From NCBI GenBank assembly GCA_045633415.1, contig JAZQYH010000126.1, positions 1-7,217 on the forward strand: 7,217 nt of DNA, written 5' to 3'. A model generated the notes under the pieces. That model was not told the origin of the DNA. It ran no database searches and worked only from the letters and a program-made list of their open reading frames with translations. Position 1 is the first letter of the stretch; each line of letters opens with the position of its first letter. The stretch is from RGIG3102 sp045633415. GTDB taxonomy: Bacteria > Bacillota > Clostridia > Oscillospirales > Ruminococcaceae. Shown here one piece after another: positions 1 to 6,160 of the stretch. A program made the translations under genes and the position numbers.

Positions 1-2
1 TG

Positions 3-1967
3 AATAATTCAGAAACAGAAATTAAAAAAGAAAATCCAATAAAAAGATTTTTTAAAAGTTTATTGTCAAAATGCAGGAAATATAAATTTATTACAGTTGT
101 CACGGTATTGGCGGTGCTTTTACTGCTGTTTTCGCTGTGGCGTCTGAACAATAATATGAAAGAAATCGAAGAAGCTATATACAGCTTTGTCCGCACAACA
201 ACCCTGTCAAGGGACGGGCTGGAAACAGTAGTAAATGTAACAGGCAGTGTGGAAAGCTCAAAAACCTCTACAGTAAGCTATTCTGCAGGTATGAACTCAA
301 GCGCAGCTAAAATTAAAACGGTAAATGTTGCTGTAGGTGATTATGTGGCAGAAGGAGATATTATCGTTGTGCTGGATAATACAGATATTCTTGAAAACAT
401 CACCGAACAGAAAGAACTGCTGGCTGAAAAGCTGGAAGAACTGGCCGAAAAATACACAGTAGCATCTGACAACTATGAAGCACTGGACGATGAACTGGAT
501 GTAAGCAAAGCGGCAGTGGATACAGCATACAACAATATGGTTGCAGCAGAAAAAAGCTTTGAAGAAATCAAAAACAATGTTTCACTTTTTCAGACAGAGT
601 ATGACAATGCTGTAAAAGCGCAGGAAAAAGCAGGTATTGAATACAACGCTGCCTATACAGACTGGCAGCAGGCAGTAAAAGAAGAAGCAGCAGGAAAAAC
701 TGAAGCTGAGACAGCTGCAACAGATGTATCAAATAAAGAATCGGCAAAAATTGCTGCTGAAAATGCATATATCAACAATACAGACGATACTTTGGCAGCT
801 GAACTTGAAACAGCGAAAACCAATGCTGAAAACGCTTACAATGAAGCTGTAATCAAAAAGACAGAAGCTGACAAAAAATTTAGCGAAGCTACACAAAAGG
901 TAGCCAATCTTACAGAGAGTTTCAACACTGCGAAAACAAAGTATGAAAATGCTGTATTAGCAACAGAAGAAGCAAAAACAGCACTTGATGATGCTAAAAA
1001 AGCTTGCAACTATTCTTCTTACGAATCTGCATACAACAGCGCAGTTTCTGCATACAATTCTGCAAAATCTGCAAAAGAACAGCTGACTTCCAAGGTAGAA
1101 TCAGCCTATGAAAGCAAAGAACTGGCTTATGAAAACTATCTTAACGGCAACACAAACGATACTCTGGAAAGCCTGCAGGAACAGCTTGAAAACTGCAATC
1201 TTAAAGCCGAAACAAACGGCAAAATCACCAGCCTTTCTGCAATTGTAGGCAACACTGTAAACGGCACAGTTGCCACAATTCAGGATACAGACAGTTTGAA
1301 AATTTCCGTTACAATCGGTGAAGCTGATATAAACACAGTTGAAATTGGTATGAAATGTAAAATCCGCAGTGATGCAACCGAAGGATATATCAGCGGAACA
1401 CTTACACAGATTGACCCTGTTTCCAGTCAGGGCGGTAGCTTTGGCGCAGAGGTTACTGTTGACGGAACAGCGCAGGGATTGCTTATCGGTATGTACGCCG
1501 ATGTTGATATTATAATTTCCGAAGTTGCTGACTGTTTTACAGTATCAGCAGATGCTATAGGCGAAGACGAACAGGGCAAATTTATCTATCGTCACACAAG
1601 CGGTGAAGGCGTGGATATGGAATTTGAAAAAGTTTATGTAACGGTCGGCGAAAGCAATGATTACTATGTGGAAATCTCCGCTGATGAACTTGCAGAAGGC
1701 GATGTTATTCGCAGCTACTCTGACCTTACAATCGGCATTGAAACAGTAACAGGCGAAGAAGCGGCACAGATGCAGGGCTTTGGCAATATGTTTGGTGGTT
1801 TGCTTGGCGGTGGTATGCCTAGCGGTGGCAATTTCCCAAGCGGTGGCGGCAACGGTAAAAGACCACAGATGCCAAGCGGTGATGGTTTCCCTAGCGGTAA
1901 TGGCGAAAGACCACAGATGCCAAACGGTGGTGGTTTCCCTGGTGGTAACGGCGGAGGTATGCCCTGA
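3..1967 (+). CDS. HlyD/MacA-like membrane fusion (adaptor) protein of an ABC exporter, 5'-partial
   Basis: Periplasmic-adaptor-type subunit that would sit outside the membrane and work with the ATPase and permease encoded next. The frame is open from position 3. Bases 1-2 are TG, so an ATG starting one base before the window is likely, giving about 655 residues; numbering below assumes it. A TTG at 63 is in frame but has no Shine-Dalgarno, so it is probably internal. Order: basic cytoplasmic N-terminus; one membrane anchor at about 28-49 (no lipobox Cys); first lipoyl half at about 78-131, with VNVAVGDYVAEGD; Ala/Glu/Lys-rich coiled coil at about 132-399; second lipoyl half from LKAETNGKI (about 401); beta-barrel and membrane-proximal regions to about 590; Gly/Pro/Met-rich tail 593-655. 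MacA relatives usually have a much shorter hairpin. The stop overlaps the next ATG by one base. Family assignment is firm; the substrate is unknown. Confidence 0.9.
   Translation, partial: NNSETEIKKENPIKRFFKSLLSKCRKYKFITVVTVLAVLLLLFSLWRLNNNMKEIEEAIYSFVRTTTLSRDGLETVVNVTGSVESSKTSTVSYSAGMNSSAAKIKTVNVAVGDYVAEGDIIVVLDNTDILENITEQKELLAEKLEELAEKYTVASDNYEALDDELDVSKAAVDTAYNNMVAAEKSFEEIKNNVSLFQTEYDNAVKAQEKAGIEYNAAYTDWQQAVKEEAAGKTEAETAATDVSNKESAKIAAENAYINNTDDTLAAELETAKTNAENAYNEAVIKKTEADKKFSEATQKVANLTESFNTAKTKYENAVLATEEAKTALDDAKKACNYSSYESAYNSAVSAYNSAKSAKEQLTSKVESAYESKELAYENYLNGNTNDTLESLQEQLENCNLKAETNGKITSLSAIVGNTVNGTVATIQDTDSLKISVTIGEADINTVEIGMKCKIRSDATEGYISGTLTQIDPVSSQGGSFGAEVTVDGTAQGLLIGMYADVDIIISEVADCFTVSADAIGEDEQGKFIYRHTSGEGVDMEFEKVYVTVGESNDYYVEISADELAEGDVIRSYSDLTIGIETVTGEEAAQMQGFGNMFGGLLGGGMPSGGNFPSGGGNGKRPQMPSGDGFPSGNGERPQMPNGGGFPGGNGGGMP
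1854..1949 (+). repeat. Two tandem 48-bp units encoding a Gly/Pro/Met-rich 16-residue repeat
   Basis: Units at 1854-1901 and 1902-1949 encode two 16-residue copies sharing the pattern G(K/E)RPQMP(S/N)G(D/G)GFP(S/G)GN. They lie at the C-terminal end of the adaptor protein. Looser GGGMP and FPSGG elements just upstream (from about 1776) make the whole 63-residue tail low complexity. The tail is outside the folded adaptor domains and presumably extends on the outer side of the membrane. Such tandem coding repeats can change copy number by slippage. Function is unknown; flexible linker, wall-spanning or metal/peptide-binding roles are all only possibilities. Confidence 0.85.
1953..1957 (+). promoter_or_regulatory. 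Ribosome binding site for the ATPase gene, inside the adaptor's glycine tail
   Basis: GGAGG lies 9 bases before the ATG at 1967 and fixes that start over the later in-frame ATG at 2024. It is made from the last Gly-Gly codons of the upstream gene, so the low-complexity tail also serves the translation start of the next gene. Confidence 0.75.
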
Positions 1968-2710
1968 TGAATAAAATAGATTTTCCTTTTGATGAATTCA
2001 AACTGAAAAAGCCTATTATTCATATGAAAAATATCCGCAAAAGCTATTATATCGGCAAGCCGAACCAGCTGGAAATTCTCCACGGAATCGACCTGACAGT
2101 TTATGAAGGTGAATTTGTTGCCATAGTTGGCGAAAGCGGCAGCGGTAAATCCACTCTTATGAATATCATTGGTGCCCTTGACCGCCCCACAGAAGGCAGT
2201 TATATACTTGACGGTGTGGATATAAACAAGGCGGATGATATTCGGTTAAGTGAAATCAGAAATAAAAAAGTAGGCTTTGTTTTTCAGACCTTCAACCTTA
2301 TAGGCAGGCAGTCTGCCCTTAAAAATGTTGAATTGCCAATGCTGTATGCAAAGTTGCCTGCAAAGGAAAGAAACGAAAGAGCAAAGCAACTTCTGGAAAT
2401 GGTAAACATGTCCGAACGTATGGACCATCAGCCAAACGAACTGAGCGGTGGTCAGAAACAGCGTGTTGCTATTGCAAGAGCAATGGCGAACAACCCTGCT
2501 ATTATCCTTGCTGATGAGCCAACAGGTGCGCTGGACAGCGCCACAAGCCGTACAGTTATGGATATTTTCCATACTCTGAACAAAAAACACGGCAAAACCA
2601 TTGTGCTGATTACACACAGCAATGCACTTGCATCAGAATGTGACAGAGTTATCACCCTTATGGATGGTGTAATTGTAAATGATAGAAAAGGTGGTGGCGT
2701 AGATGCTTGA
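1967..2710 (+). CDS. MacB/LolD-family ABC transporter ATP-binding protein
   Basis: Cytoplasmic ATPase that powers the exporter together with the permease encoded immediately downstream. At 247 residues it is the usual size for a stand-alone MacB/LolD/YknY-type nucleotide-binding subunit. All motifs are intact: Walker A GESGSGKST (55-63), Q-loop Gln107 in FVFQTF, ABC signature LSGGQ (159-163), Walker B IILADE with catalytic Glu184, D-loop ending at Asp190, and switch His217 in LITHS. The LMNIIGALDRPTEG stretch after Walker A is characteristic of this subfamily. The start ATG overlaps the adaptor's TGA by one base and is preceded by GGAGG, so translation is probably coupled. The end overlaps the permease by 8 bases. 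There are about 15 extra N-terminal residues before the first conserved strand. The family is certain; the substrate cannot be inferred. Confidence 0.97.
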   Translation: MNKIDFPFDEFKLKKPIIHMKNIRKSYYIGKPNQLEILHGIDLTVYEGEFVAIVGESGSGKSTLMNIIGALDRPTEGSYILDGVDINKADDIRLSEIRNKKVGFVFQTFNLIGRQSALKNVELPMLYAKLPAKERNERAKQLLEMVNMSERMDHQPNELSGGQKQRVAIARAMANNPAIILADEPTGALDSATSRTVMDIFHTLNKKHGKTIVLITHSNALASECDRVITLMDGVIVNDRKGGGVDA

Positions 2711-3974
2711 TAATATTATTATGGCTTTGCAGAGTCTGCGCGCCAACAAAATGCGTGCACTGCTGACTATGCTTGGCATTATTATCGGTATTGGTTCTGT
2801 TATCGCCATCGAGACAGTTGGCAACAGTTTAAGCGGTTCCATTACTGACAGTATGAGTGGTTTCGGTGCCAGCAACATCACTGTAAGCATAACAGAAAAG
2901 GAAGATGATGACGCCAACACTTCACAGGGGGTGCGTATGCGCCTGTTCCGCCCATCGAATCCTGACGAAAGCGACCTTATTACCGATACAATGCTGGAGG
3001 AATTCCGCACAGCTTTCAGTGATAAAGTAAAGCATATTACAATAAGCGAAAGTGCAGGCAGTGCAACATATGCTGCAGACAGTGACAGTGCAACCCTTAC
3101 CGTTACAGGTATTAACGACGAATATATCCCTGCACAGGAAGTGGAACTGCTGTACGGCAGAGCGGTAAACAACAACACCGACGCAGATAAAAAACTGTGT
3201 ATGGTTGCAGATACCTTTGTAAGCGACTATATGGGCATTACCTCTTACAACGCTGTTGGCAAGGAACTGAATGTAAAAATCAACAGCACACCATATACAT
3301 TCTATATTGTGGGTGTTTATAAATATGAAGAAGACGAAACCCTTTCTGCAATGAGCACACAGACTGTAACAAGTATGTATATCCCTTTGTCCACAGCAAA
3401 GACAATCAGCGGGGTAAATAAAAACTATTCTACTGTTACAGTTATGGCCACACCTGAAACGGATATAACAAAGTTTATAGATATAGCAGAAGAATATTTT
3501 GCCAGCTACTATACGCTGAATGACAGCTGGACTGTTGAAGCAAGCAGTATGGAAACACTTATCAGTTCCCTCACCGAAATGCTGGATACAGTCAGCCTTG
3601 CAATCAGTGCTATTGCGGCAATCAGTCTGTTGGTTGGCGGTATAGGCGTTATGAATATTATGCTGGTTTCTGTAACAGAGCGAACAAAGGAAATCGGCAC
3701 AAGAAAAGCGCTTGGTGCACCTAAATCCACAATACTGATGCAGTTTATTATTGAAGCTGTGGTTATTTGTCTTATCGGCGGCGGACTTGGCATAGCCTTG
3801 GGTACAGGACTTGGCTCAATAGCCTGCATTGTACTTGGCTACTCTGCCCGAGCAGATATTGAAAGCATAATTGCCGTTGTTGGCATTTCTATGGCAATAG
3901 GTATTTTCTTTGGATACTACCCTGCAAACAAAGCAAGCAAACTTGACCCAATTGAAGCATTAAGATATGAATAA
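2703..3974 (+). CDS. MacB/FtsX-family ABC transporter permease
   Basis: Membrane subunit of the exporter, 423 residues, about the length expected for a MacB-type half transporter without a fused ATPase. Layout: short cytoplasmic start with LRANKMRALLTMLGIIIG leading into membrane segment 1 (about 17-37); a large extracytoplasmic MacB_PCD-like domain (about 40-290); then the FtsX domain with three membrane segments (about 297-323, 345-378, 386-406). The conserved cytoplasmic loop VTERTKEIGTRKALGA (324-339), which couples to the ATPase, and the C-terminal KASKLDPIEALRYE are both intact. Start ATG 2703 overlaps the ATPase gene by 8 bases and has AAAGGTGG at 2687-2694. In this family the permease uses mechanotransmission with the adaptor to expel peptides, lipoproteins, macrolides or other amphiphiles. 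Which of these applies here is unknown. Confidence 0.96.
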   Translation: MLDNIIMALQSLRANKMRALLTMLGIIIGIGSVIAIETVGNSLSGSITDSMSGFGASNITVSITEKEDDDANTSQGVRMRLFRPSNPDESDLITDTMLEEFRTAFSDKVKHITISESAGSATYAADSDSATLTVTGINDEYIPAQEVELLYGRAVNNNTDADKKLCMVADTFVSDYMGITSYNAVGKELNVKINSTPYTFYIVGVYKYEEDETLSAMSTQTVTSMYIPLSTAKTISGVNKNYSTVTVMATPETDITKFIDIAEEYFASYYTLNDSWTVEASSMETLISSLTEMLDTVSLAISAIAAISLLVGGIGVMNIMLVSVTERTKEIGTRKALGAPKSTILMQFIIEAVVICLIGGGLGIALGTGLGSIACIVLGYSARADIESIIAVVGISMAIGIFFGYYPANKASKLDPIEALRYE

Positions 3975-4029
3975 AATCATCGTATAAACACAAACTCATC
4001 AAAAAAATGCAATAGAATAATTTGTAAAG

Positions 4030-4066
4030 AAAGGCGGACAAAATTTTATAAATTTAGTCTGCCTTT
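4030..4066. other. Long imperfect hairpin between the exporter and regulator genes
   Basis: AAAGGCGGAC (4030-4039) pairs with GTCTGCCTTT (4057-4066) over 10 bp with one G-T wobble. After one A-A mismatch the AT-rich interior adds six more pairs (4041-4046 with 4050-4055) around a 3-base loop. There is no T-run on the + side, so it is a poor intrinsic terminator for the exporter operon. Read on the minus strand it is followed by TTTCTTT, but no minus-strand gene is present here. Because its right arm carries the first TTTAGTCTG repeat and its left arm a near-inverted copy, it may instead be part of the operator. Confidence 0.6.
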
Positions 4067-4072
4067 AGTCTG
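4053..4072 (+). promoter_or_regulatory. Tandem TTTAGTCTG direct repeat, putative response-regulator operator
   Basis: The 9-mer TTTAGTCTG occurs exactly at 4053-4061 and again at 4064-4072, a start-to-start spacing of 11 bp, about one helical turn. OmpR/PhoB-family regulators bind as head-to-tail dimers on half-sites spaced this way, often over or next to the -35 position. The second copy ends 6 bases before a good -10 element. The regulator gene starts 32 bases downstream, so autoregulation is the natural reading. The repeat is seen directly; the binding partner is inferred. Confidence 0.6.
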
Positions 4073-4075
4073 TTG

Positions 4076-4084
4076 TGATATGAT
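4076..4084 (+). promoter_or_regulatory. Putative extended -10 promoter element for the two-component genes
   Basis: TGATATGAT reads as an extended -10 (TG-N-TATGAT), with TATGAT at 4079-4084. No convincing -35 lies 16-18 bases upstream; that region holds the repeated TTTAGTCTG, which fits an activator-dependent promoter. The start site would fall near 4091, leaving only a very short leader before GAGGTG at 4093-4098. A TATAAA inside the hairpin loop (4047-4052) is an alternative. Confidence 0.4.
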
Positions 4085-4103
4085 TATACATTGAGGTGAT
4101 ATT

Positions 4104-4784
4104 ATGAAACTGCTTATTGCAGAGGACGACCCTCGTCTTTTGAAAACTCTTATACATATTTTCCAAACCAATAAATATATTGCTGACGGTGTCAGCAATG
4201 GCAATGATGCTTTGGAATATGCACTTACAGGCGAATACGACGGACTTGTGCTGGACATTATGATGCCCGGTATGGATGGACTGACAGTGCTGAAAAAACT
4301 GCGAGAAAAAAACATAACAACACCTGCTTTATTTCTTACTGCAAGAACTGAAATTGACCAAAGGGTTGAAGGTCTTGATGCAGGTGCAGATGATTACCTG
4401 CCAAAGCCTTTTTCAACACAGGAGCTTCTGGCAAGGGTACGTGCTATGCTACGCCGCAAGGATAACTATACTGCTGACCTTATGGAATACGGCGGTCTTG
4501 TTCTCAACCGCTCTACATATCAACTGAGTTATGAAAACAATACACAGATGTTAAGCGGCAAGGAATTTCAGATTATGGAAATGCTTATGCAACGCCCTGA
4601 AACTATAATGCCCACAGAACAGTTTATGACACATATATGGGGATGGGACACGGATGTTGACACCAGTGTGGTCTGGGTGCATATTTCCAATCTGCGCAAA
4701 AAACTTACGGCATTAAACAGCAGCACAGAAATCCGATTTGTACGCAATGGCGGTTATATTCTGGAGGCAAAGCATGATTTATAA
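4104..4784 (+). CDS. OmpR/PhoB-family DNA-binding response regulator
   Basis: Transcription factor of a two-component system, 226 residues, the standard length. The N-terminal receiver domain (about 1-115) has the acidic pocket Asp8/Asp9, phospho-acceptor Asp51 in LVLDIMMPGMDG, the switch residue Thr79 in LFLTA, and conserved Lys101 in DDYLPKPF. The C-terminal winged-helix DNA-binding domain (about 125-222) includes the recognition-helix region WVHISNLRKKL and ends in FVRNGGYIL. GAGGTG at 4093-4098, 5 bases before the ATG, supports this start. The histidine kinase gene overlaps its end by 11 bases, which identifies the partner. A tandem 11-bp-spaced repeat just upstream is a likely binding site, suggesting autoregulation; control of the exporter genes upstream is plausible from adjacency but not shown. 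Family certain, targets inferred. Confidence 0.97.
   Translation: MKLLIAEDDPRLLKTLIHIFQTNKYIADGVSNGNDALEYALTGEYDGLVLDIMMPGMDGLTVLKKLREKNITTPALFLTARTEIDQRVEGLDAGADDYLPKPFSTQELLARVRAMLRRKDNYTADLMEYGGLVLNRSTYQLSYENNTQMLSGKEFQIMEMLMQRPETIMPTEQFMTHIWGWDTDVDTSVVWVHISNLRKKLTALNSSTEIRFVRNGGYILEAKHDL
4763..4767 (+). promoter_or_regulatory. Ribosome binding site that sets the histidine kinase start
   Basis: GGAGG sits 6 bases before ATG 4774. A longer reading from TTG 4738 is open but lacks such a site and would add 12 residues that run through the regulator's C-terminal codons, so the ATG at 4774 is preferred. Confidence 0.8.
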
Positions 4785-6000
4785 TTTAAGAAAAAAATTT
4801 ATAAAAATCAGTGCATTATCCATACTTATAGTGTTTTCGATTATATTTGCAGGTATTGCTGTTACAAACCAGATACAGCTGAACGACACAATGGACACAC
4901 TGACCGATGCAATATCCCGCAACGGAGGTGCATTCCCCGATTTTAACAGAGGAAATCCTCCAAGGGATAGGCCTTTTAACAAACCTGACATCATAACCGA
5001 AGAAACAAAGTTCAGCACCCGTTTTTTTACCGTATGGCTGGATGATTATAACGAAATAATAAAGATAAACACCGATTCAGTATTTTCAGTTGATGAGCAG
5101 CAGTCGGTGGAGTATGCACAGAAGGCACTGAACAAAAATAAAGAGCGTGGCTGGGTAGCAAATTACAGATACAAAATTTTCAGCCATTTTGAGGGCAAAA
5201 CCATCGTCTTTGTAAACGGCGAGATGAACCGTACAGTATCCTACAGATTTCTGGTTGTTTCGTTTTTTGTTCTGCTGGGCAGCGGCATTGTGCTGCTTAT
5301 GCTATTTGTGGTTATGTCAAAAAAGGTGGTTTCACCTATTGCCGAAAGCTATGACAGGCAAAAGCAGTTTATCACCGATGCAAACCACGAACTGAAAACA
5401 CCTCTTACGCTTATAATGTCCAATGTGGATATTGTGGAGGAGGAACTGGGCAAAAGCGAATGGCTGGACGATATAAGAAGCGAAGGTCAGCGTATGACAC
5501 AGCTTATAAACCGATTGGTTTCTCTTTCCCGTATGGATGAAGAGCATAATTCCATAGAGAGGAAAGATTTTAATCTGACAGGCGTGATTTACGATACTGC
5601 ATCGGAGTTTGTTCAGCTTGCAGCATCAAACAGAAAAATTCTCTACTGTATGGCGCAGCCCGATGTAACTTACAAGGGTGACGAAGCACTCATACGCCAG
5701 CTCATGTCCATACTTCTGGACAATGCCGTGAAATACTGCGACACCGCCGGAGATATACATGTTGACCTTAGCCTAAAACGACACCCGATTATAACGGTGG
5801 AAAATACATACACAGATGCAGACAATGTGGAACTGGACAAACTGTTCGACCGCTTTTACCGTGCCGACAAGGCCAGAACCTACGACGGCAGCTTTGGCAT
5901 AGGTCTTTCGCTGGCAAGGGAAATTGTAAACAGACACGGTGGCGAAATTTCCGCATACAGAAAAGATGCCGTTATTGGATTCAAGGTAGAACTGAAATAG
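4774..6000 (+). CDS. Membrane sensor histidine kinase
   Basis: Partner kinase of the preceding response regulator; 408 residues from ATG 4774. Membrane segments at about 11-31 and 158-181 enclose an external sensor region of about 125 residues. This region starts with a Gly/Pro/Asn/Arg-rich stretch (49-72) followed by a possible small folded domain (from STRFFTVWLDD at 81 to IVFVNGE). Only about 17 residues separate the second membrane segment from the dimerisation helix, so a complete HAMP domain is absent. Catalytic features: H-box FITDANHELKTPL with phospho-acceptor His205; N-box LLDNAVKYC with Asn317; F-box LFDRFYRADKAR (358-368); G2 box GSFGIGLSLAR (372-382). The G1 box is degenerate: the expected DxGxG is replaced by ENTYTDAD (343-350). 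The gene overlaps the regulator by 11 bases. The signal is unknown; envelope stress or an antimicrobial linked to the adjacent exporter is the reasonable guess. Confidence 0.95.
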   Translation: MIYNLRKKFIKISALSILIVFSIIFAGIAVTNQIQLNDTMDTLTDAISRNGGAFPDFNRGNPPRDRPFNKPDIITEETKFSTRFFTVWLDDYNEIIKINTDSVFSVDEQQSVEYAQKALNKNKERGWVANYRYKIFSHFEGKTIVFVNGEMNRTVSYRFLVVSFFVLLGSGIVLLMLFVVMSKKVVSPIAESYDRQKQFITDANHELKTPLTLIMSNVDIVEEELGKSEWLDDIRSEGQRMTQLINRLVSLSRMDEEHNSIERKDFNLTGVIYDTASEFVQLAASNRKILYCMAQPDVTYKGDEALIRQLMSILLDNAVKYCDTAGDIHVDLSLKRHPIITVENTYTDADNVELDKLFDRFYRADKARTYDGSFGIGLSLAREIVNRHGGEISAYRKDAVIGFKVELK

Positions 6001-6012
6001 ATAATGGCTATT

Positions 6013-6043
6013 GTACCCTATCAAATTAACGGGGTATTTCTTT
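6013..6043 (+). terminator. Weak candidate terminator after the histidine kinase gene
   Basis: TACCCT (6014-6019) can pair with GGGGTA (6031-6036), 6 bp including a wobble, around an 11-base loop, and is followed by TTTCTTT (6037-6043). It begins 13 bases after the kinase stop. The stem is short and the T-run interrupted, so this is tentative. Confidence 0.35.
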
Positions 6044-6114
6044 ACAAGATATTGTTATATGTTCTATATAGGTAGAGTGCTTTTATATAAAAAGTCATCG
6101 TTAAAATAACCAAT

Positions 6115-6146
6115 AAAAAAGACCACAGAAGCGATTCTGTGGTCTT
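6115..6146 (-). terminator. Strong intrinsic terminator for the FtsK-like gene, possibly bidirectional
   Basis: A perfect 12-bp stem (6119-6130 with 6135-6146) containing GACCACAGAA closes a 4-base loop. On the minus strand it is followed by a run of T (six A residues at 6115-6120 on the + strand, two of them in the stem). It lies 14 bases past the minus-strand gene's stop. On the + strand the trailing sequence TTGGTTTATATT is a weak T-tract, so it may also stop readthrough from the kinase operon. Confidence 0.85.
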
Positions 6147-6160
6147 GGTTTATATTGGTA

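Noticed and set aside
1854..1949. CRISPR-like or minisatellite non-coding array
   Set aside because: Only two units, in frame with the adaptor protein, with no spacers; it is a coding tandem repeat.
1715..2083. 122-residue minus-strand Pro-rich frame opposite the glycine-rich tail
   Set aside because: Its poly-Pro/Leu content is simply the reverse complement of Gly codon repeats; it has no independent coding support.
2633..3178. 181-residue minus-strand reading frame opposite the permease gene
   Set aside because: It lies wholly opposite strongly supported coding sequence (ATPase end and permease start), has a Ser/Leu/Ile/Val-rich composition typical of antisense of such genes, and shows no recognisable motif.
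3975..4029. Small gene or riboswitch between permease and regulator
   Set aside because: No start codon with a ribosome binding site and no meaningful open frame; the gap of 129 bases is too short and too A-rich to support a known riboswitch fold.
4738..4773. Longer start for the histidine kinase at TTG 4738
   Set aside because: The extra 12 residues overlap the regulator's coding end, lack a good ribosome binding site, and the ATG at 4774 has GGAGG at ideal spacing.
6081..6092. TTTTATATAAAA palindrome as an att or operator site
   Set aside because: A simple AT palindrome in an AT-rich intergenic stretch; no second copy or flanking recombination signature visible in the window.
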